Shown here one piece after another: positions 60,693-64,000 of a stretch of 64,000 nucleotides of DNA. Location: positions 16,048 through 80,047 of the forward strand of contig NZ_JAERUC010000081.1 of the NCBI RefSeq assembly GCF_016745505.1, in the 5' to 3' direction. The stretch's first letter is position 1. Every line of letters starts with the position of its first letter. The position numbers and the translations under genes are program-made. This DNA is from Streptomyces silvae (GTDB taxonomy: Bacteria; Actinomycetota; Actinomycetes; Streptomycetales; Streptomycetaceae). Below the pieces are notes generated by a model. The model was not told where the DNA came from, did no database searches, and saw only the letters and a program-made list of their open reading frames with translations.

Positions 60693-61508
60693 ATGAGCAA
60701 CGGGGACACCTCCATTCCGAAGAACATCGACGTGAACGTGCCGAGCGTCGCGCGGATGTACGACTACTACCTGGGCGGCAAGGACAACTACCCCGCCGAC
60801 CGGGTGGCATGTGAGCAGCTCCTGGAGCATGTTCCGAGCACCAAGGTCCTGGCGGTGAACAACCGCAGGTTCCTGCGGCGTGTCGTGCACCACCTGGCGT
60901 CGGAGTACGGGATCCGTCAGTTCATCGACCACGGATCAGGGCTCCCGACGCAGGACAACGTCCACCAGGTCGCCCAGCTCGTGGACCGCGACTCCCGGGT
61001 CGTCTACATAGACAACGACCCCATCGTCCTGGCGCACGGCAAGGCCATACTGGAGGAGAACGACCGCACCGCGGTCATCCAGGCGGACATGCGGGACACC
61101 GAGGGGATCTTCGGCCACCCGGAGGTGCGCCGGCTCATCGACTTCGAGGAGCCGGTGGCCGCCCTCTTCGTCTCCGTACTGCACTGCATCCCCGACAGGG
61201 ACGACCCGGCCGACCTGGTGCGCCGTACGGCGGCCCGGCTGGCTCCCGGGAGTTTCCTGGTGGTGTGCCAGCTCGTGAGCGAGGACGCGGCGACCCGCGA
61301 CTTCGTCACGGACTTCATGGCGAAGAGCACCGGCGACCAGTGGGGGCGGGTGCGTCAGCAGGCGGACGTGCACACGTTCCTGGAGGGCCTGGACATCCTG
61401 GAACCGGGTCTGGTGGAGGTCTCGACGTGGCGGCCCGACTCGGACCTGGCGCCGAAGCAGGCGACCCGCGAATGGATCGAGTTCGGCGGCGTCGCCCGTA
61501 AGTGGTGA
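60693..61508 (+). CDS. DUF574 / SAM-dependent methyltransferase-like protein
   Basis: 271 residues. The family signature is NVPSVARMYDYYLGGKDNYPADR at the N terminus. FIDHGSGLPTQDNVHQVAQ replaces the usual SAM loop, then VVYIDNDPIVLAHGKAIL and ALFVSVLHCIPD. Members of this family (PF04672) are abundant in Streptomyces and mostly of unknown substrate. It ends 16 bases before a hairpin. Confidence 0.9.
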   Translation: MSNGDTSIPKNIDVNVPSVARMYDYYLGGKDNYPADRVACEQLLEHVPSTKVLAVNNRRFLRRVVHHLASEYGIRQFIDHGSGLPTQDNVHQVAQLVDRDSRVVYIDNDPIVLAHGKAILEENDRTAVIQADMRDTEGIFGHPEVRRLIDFEEPVAALFVSVLHCIPDRDDPADLVRRTAARLAPGSFLVVCQLVSEDAATRDFVTDFMAKSTGDQWGRVRQQADVHTFLEGLDILEPGLVEVSTWRPDSDLAPKQATREWIEFGGVARKW

Positions 61509-61523
61509 TGACCTGACGCCTGG

Positions 61524-61556
61524 CGCCGGGGCGGTCGGATCGACGCCGCCCCGGCG
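61524..61556. terminator. Hairpin between convergent methyltransferase and XRE genes
   Basis: CGCCGGGGCGG pairs perfectly with CCGCCCCGGCG, with an 11-nt loop that can pair partly inside itself. It lacks U-runs. Confidence 0.7.
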
Positions 61557-61572
61557 GGGCGCGGGAGGCGGG

Positions 61573-62499
61573 TCACACGACCGGGCCGCCTCCGCCGTAG
61601 CGCTTGAGGGCCTCCCACAGCAGGTCCCTGCTCGCGGCCGGGCTCGGTGACTGGGCGCTGAGCGAGTCCAGGATCCAGCGGTACTCGTCCGTGCTCTCCT
61701 GCTTGTTCACCGACGTGGCGTTGGTCAGGTGCTCGATGTACGCGACGTCGGGAAGCCCTTCGACGGCGAAGCGCAGATAGGTGATCCCGTTGCCCGGGGA
61801 CGTGTGGGCGGTCACCTCGAACGGGGCCACCTGCACGATCACATGGGGAAGTTCCGTCATCTCCAGCAGATGGGCGAGCTGCTCACGCATCACCCGGGCG
61901 CCGCCCGTCGGGCGCATCAGCACCGCCTCGTCCAGCAGCACCCAGAGCTTCGGCGCGTCCCGTCGCTCCAGCAACTGCTGCCGCCGCAGCCTCAGTTCGA
62001 CACGGCGCCGGGTGATGTCCTCCGATTCGAGGGCGTGCCCGGAGCGGACCACCGCGTACGCGTAGTCGGCCGTCTGCAGCAGCCCCGGCACGTAGTGCCC
62101 CTCGTACGTACGGATGGACGCCGCGGCCTCCTCGAGGCCCACCAGGGGCTCGAACCAGTCCGGCAGCACATCGGCGTAGGTGCGCCACCAGCCGCGCTGC
62201 CCGGCCTTGCGCACCAGGTCGATGAACTCGGCCGTCCTGGCGGGGTCGGTCACTCCGTAGAGTTCGAGGAGGTCGGCGGCGTCGCGCTCCTTGCACGGCG
62301 AGTGCCCGGTCTCCATTCGGCTGATCTTCGCCGTCGAGCACCGGATCCGGTCGGCGGCGACTTCGGGGGTGATACCCGCCTCGCCCCGCATCCGCCGCAA
62401 CTGCGCGCCGAGAACCAGCCGCAGCGCTGTCGGGCTTGCCCCCGTGGCCGGGGTGAGCGTCGGCTTCCGTGACGGCTGAAGCGGTTCGATGCCGGGCAT
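61573..62499 (-). CDS. XRE-type regulator with DUF5753 domain
   Basis: 308 residues; AGGAG precedes the ATG. The HTH (about 28-80) contains LGAQLRRMRGEAGITPEVAA and CSTAKISRMETGH. From about 115 the DUF5753 domain begins: YEGHYVPGLLQTADYAYAV, then RRRVELRLRRQQLLER and the C-terminal DVAYIEHLT. Such regulators control the adjacent DUF397 gene and developmental traits in Streptomyces. The DUF397 gene is 107 bases upstream on the same strand. Confidence 0.9.
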   Translation of the reverse strand: MPGIEPLQPSRKPTLTPATGASPTALRLVLGAQLRRMRGEAGITPEVAADRIRCSTAKISRMETGHSPCKERDAADLLELYGVTDPARTAEFIDLVRKAGQRGWWRTYADVLPDWFEPLVGLEEAAASIRTYEGHYVPGLLQTADYAYAVVRSGHALESEDITRRRVELRLRRQQLLERRDAPKLWVLLDEAVLMRPTGGARVMREQLAHLLEMTELPHVIVQVAPFEVTAHTSPGNGITYLRFAVEGLPDVAYIEHLTNATSVNKQESTDEYRWILDSLSAQSPSPAASRDLLWEALKRYGGGGPVV

Positions 62500-62606
62500 G
62501 CGGACTCCTGAGGACGGGCGTCGTGACGCCAGTGTGCCATCAGGAGCCCCTCCACGGCCCGGTCGATGCGAGAGTGCCGTGCTTTTTCAGCCCTCCTGCC
62601 GCGTCT

Positions 62607-62843
62607 TCAGGGGGTCATCGTGTCGAAGTCGCCGTCCCTGACGCCCGCGAGGAACGCGCGCACCTCGTCCTCGGTGTAGACGAGGGCCGGCCCTTCGGGA
62701 AAACGGGAGTTGCGTACGGCCACGGATCCGCCGGGCAGAAGCGCCATCTCGACACAGTTCCCGCTGGGATTGCTGTGATGGCTCTTCTTCCACTCCACGC
62801 CGGTCAGGGAGTTGGCGGGAACGCCGTTGTCGATGTGCTGCAT
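62607..62843 (-). CDS. DUF397 domain protein
   Basis: 78 residues from MQHIDN. The DUF397 core is WKKSHHSNPSGNCVEMA, then VAVRNSRFPEGPALVYT and FLAGVRDGDFD. These small proteins are usually paired with XRE-DUF5753 regulators and anti-sigma-like ATPases (the abaA / whiJ type of developmental loci), and may act as antagonists of the regulator. Confidence 0.9.
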   Translation of the reverse strand: MQHIDNGVPANSLTGVEWKKSHHSNPSGNCVEMALLPGGSVAVRNSRFPEGPALVYTEDEVRAFLAGVRDGDFDTMTP

Positions 62844-62931
62844 GCGGTCCGTCCTTTTCGTTGCGCTGACGCTTCCGGGTGAGTCAGGCACCCGCGCCGG
62901 GTGAACAGGTGTCCCTTGGTCACACCCTTGG

Positions 62932-62955
62932 GTGCAATTCCGGATGCAATTGCAC
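62932..62955. promoter_or_regulatory. Candidate operator between DUF397 and ATPase genes
   Basis: GTGCAATT (62932-62939) and AATTGCAC (62948-62955) are perfect inverted copies separated by 8 bases; the internal TGCAATTGCA is itself palindromic. It lies 88 bases before the DUF397 start and 86 bases before the ATPase start, between divergent genes. AT-rich sequence is notable in this context. Binding by the XRE protein is inferred. Confidence 0.55.
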
Positions 62956-63041
62956 GGTGGGTGCGGACGGCGAGGATACTAGTGGTCATCCGGCCCCCAC
63001 GGCACCCCTGACCAGCCTTCAGCGGAGAGTGATCAGCGCTC

Positions 63042-63563
63042 ATGTACGCGGAGAGCACGCCACGTCACGGAGCGGCAGCGCCCGCCCCCGGTCCGGCAGG
63101 AGGCGGCACGGATCCGCACGAGGAGCTGGCGCGGGATCTCGGGATCGGTGCCCCGGGGTTCACCACGCGCGGCCTGGGCGCGGATCCGGAGAGTCTGCGG
63201 GAGGCACGCGCGTTCGTCCGCGACGCGCTCGCGGACTGGGGACTGCACGCGTGCGCGGACGAGATCACCCTTGTCGCCGGGGAGTTGGTGAGCAACGCGG
63301 TCTGCCACGGGCTGCCGCCCGCCGCGCAGCACCCGGGGCGGCCGGCGGCCCGGCTCGGCCTCGCCTGTCAGGACGGGACGCTGGTCTGCGCGGTCAACGA
63401 CCCGAGCCCCGCCGTGCCCGTACTGCGCCGGGCGGACGACTCCGTCGAGCGCGGCCGTGGCCTGCGCATCATCGACGCCCTGAGCAGCTCCTGGGGGTGG
63501 TCACAGCCCTCCGGTGCGGGCAAGACCGTGTGGGCGCGGATCCCGGTCGCACCCGCGGGCTAG
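63042..63563 (+). CDS. Anti-sigma factor-like HATPase (RsbW/SpoIIAB type)
   Basis: 173 residues. An N-terminal Pro/Ala-rich stretch precedes the ATPase: LVAGELVSNAVCHG (N box, about 85), LVCAVNDPSP and RGRGLRIIDALSSSWG (G boxes). Such proteins bind sigma factors or antagonists and phosphorylate the latter. It completes the DUF397/XRE/ATPase trio. The TAG stop (63561-63563) is at the edge of an IS5-type element, so the natural C terminus may have been altered. Confidence 0.87.
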   Translation: MYAESTPRHGAAAPAPGPAGGGTDPHEELARDLGIGAPGFTTRGLGADPESLREARAFVRDALADWGLHACADEITLVAGELVSNAVCHGLPPAAQHPGRPAARLGLACQDGTLVCAVNDPSPAVPVLRRADDSVERGRGLRIIDALSSSWGWSQPSGAGKTVWARIPVAPAG

Positions 63564-64000
63564 GGCGTGTTTTGAAAGATCAGATCCACATCAGGAGTGA
63601 CGCGATGGTGAGGGCCGCTTCGTAGGATTCGCGGGTCTTGTCGTAGCGGGTGGCGATGGCCCGGTACTGCTTCAGGGCGTTGAAGCAGCGTTCGACGACG
63701 TTGCGCTGTTTATAGCGTTCGGTGTCGAAGGCGGGTGGTCTGCCCCCGTTGCTGCGGCGCCGACGCCGGTTCGCCCGCTGGTCGGCGCGCTCGGGAATGG
63801 TTGCGGAATACCGCGTTTTCGCAGGTAGCTGCGTATCTTCCGGGAGCTGTAACCCTTGTCGCCCAGGAGATGGCCCGGGCGGGTGCGCGGTCGCCCCGGG
63901 CCCTGGCGGGAGACCTTGACCTGCTGGAGGACGTGCTCGAGCTGGGTGCAGTCGTTGACATTGCCGCCTGTGACGACAAAGCCGAGCGGACGGCCGCGGC
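63564..64000 (-). mobile_element. IS5-type element, end present, rest outside the window
   Basis: The sequence starting GGGCGTGTTTTGAAAGATC at 63564 looks like the terminal repeat next to the 3' end of an IS5 family transposase. It directly follows CTAG (63560-63563), a target favoured by several IS5 elements, which duplicate TA. The other end lies beyond position 64000, so no duplication can be checked. Confidence 0.6.
63580..64000 (-). pseudogene. IS5 family transposase, C-terminal part, frameshifted
   Basis: From the window edge, the minus strand encodes GRPLGFVVTGGNVNDCTQ, HLLGDKGYSSRKIRSYLRKRGIPQ and then shifts frame near 63800. The second frame continues TIPERADQRANRRRR, then AFDTERYKQRNVVERCFNAL and ends ALTIASLLMWI. 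Both parts are one DDE transposase: the middle Asp in GDKGY and the Glu in VVERCF. The break lies only about 75 residues from the C terminus, so an ordinary indel is more likely than programmed frameshifting. Confidence 0.75.

Noticed and set aside
63580..64000. Programmed frameshifting in the IS5-type transposase
   Set aside because: The break is near the C terminus and no slippery heptamer was seen there, so an indel is simpler.
1..64000. CRISPR arrays, rRNA genes, replication origin
   Set aside because: No regularly spaced direct repeats, rRNA core sequences or DnaA-box clusters were found by reading.

Overview
The window is GC-rich actinomycete DNA, almost certainly from a Streptomyces chromosome. 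The reasons are strong third-position GC, frequent GTG starts, GTGA/ATGA stop-start overlaps, a complete conservon (CvnABCD plus two P450s), a Tap-type telomere protein, DUF397/DUF5753 regulator genes, a SapA-like exported protein and many lipoproteins. Each end carries an insertion sequence: an intact ISL3-type element at the left (44-1993) and the edge of a frameshifted IS5-type element at the right (63564 onward). Layout: 1-3 kb, the ISL3 element with a tRNA-like sequence inside its repeats, an alpha/beta-hydrolase remnant and a small secreted protein with a strong terminator. 3.4-5.2 kb, a MerR regulator divergent from an MDR-type oxidoreductase. 5.4-11.0 kb, a tightly coupled gene block whose centre is a 1140-residue protein joining a Lon-type Ser/Lys peptidase-like domain, one membrane helix and a beta-propeller; it is followed by a propeller lipoprotein. 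11.2-22.9 kb, scattered small-molecule enzymes and regulators (S1-domain protein, second MerR, hydrolase, two SDRs, MmyB-type regulator, DinB and VOC proteins, PEP-mutase-like enzyme, lipoprotein, quinone reductase, GlxA-type regulator, sirtuin). 23.1-26.8 kb, an asparagine-type permease convergent with an orphan Tap homologue. 27.0-39.7 kb, a RibD-like reductase, two FUSC-type transporters, a lipoprotein, a secreted alginate/glucuronan-type lyase, a 2'-5' RNA ligase-like protein, a pair of DUF4139 proteins and a DUF427 protein. 39.9-47.7 kb, a complete homologue of the uncharacterised enterobacterial yhf operon in the order Z-Y-U-T-V(php)-S-X-W, ending in a strong hairpin and preceded by two copies of a 17-bp operator-like sequence. 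47.8-53.2 kb, a SapA-like protein, MBL hydrolase, TerB-like protein, DCC protein, methyltransferase, lipoprotein class A beta-lactamase, VOC protein and SRPBCC protein. 53.8-59.3 kb, the conservon, with a P450 that lacks the normal ExxR spacing (CYP157-like) followed by a canonical CYP154-like P450. 59.3-63.6 kb, a stand-alone hemC, a DUF574 methyltransferase and a DUF397 / XRE-DUF5753 / HATPase anti-sigma trio. The two best candidates for undescribed biology are the Lon-like/TM/propeller block (5369-11004), whose TM-propeller half resembles nSTAND conflict proteins with the NTPase replaced by a peptidase-like domain, and the actinobacterial yhf cluster with its predicted YhfZ operator. No rRNA, CRISPR array or replication origin was seen.
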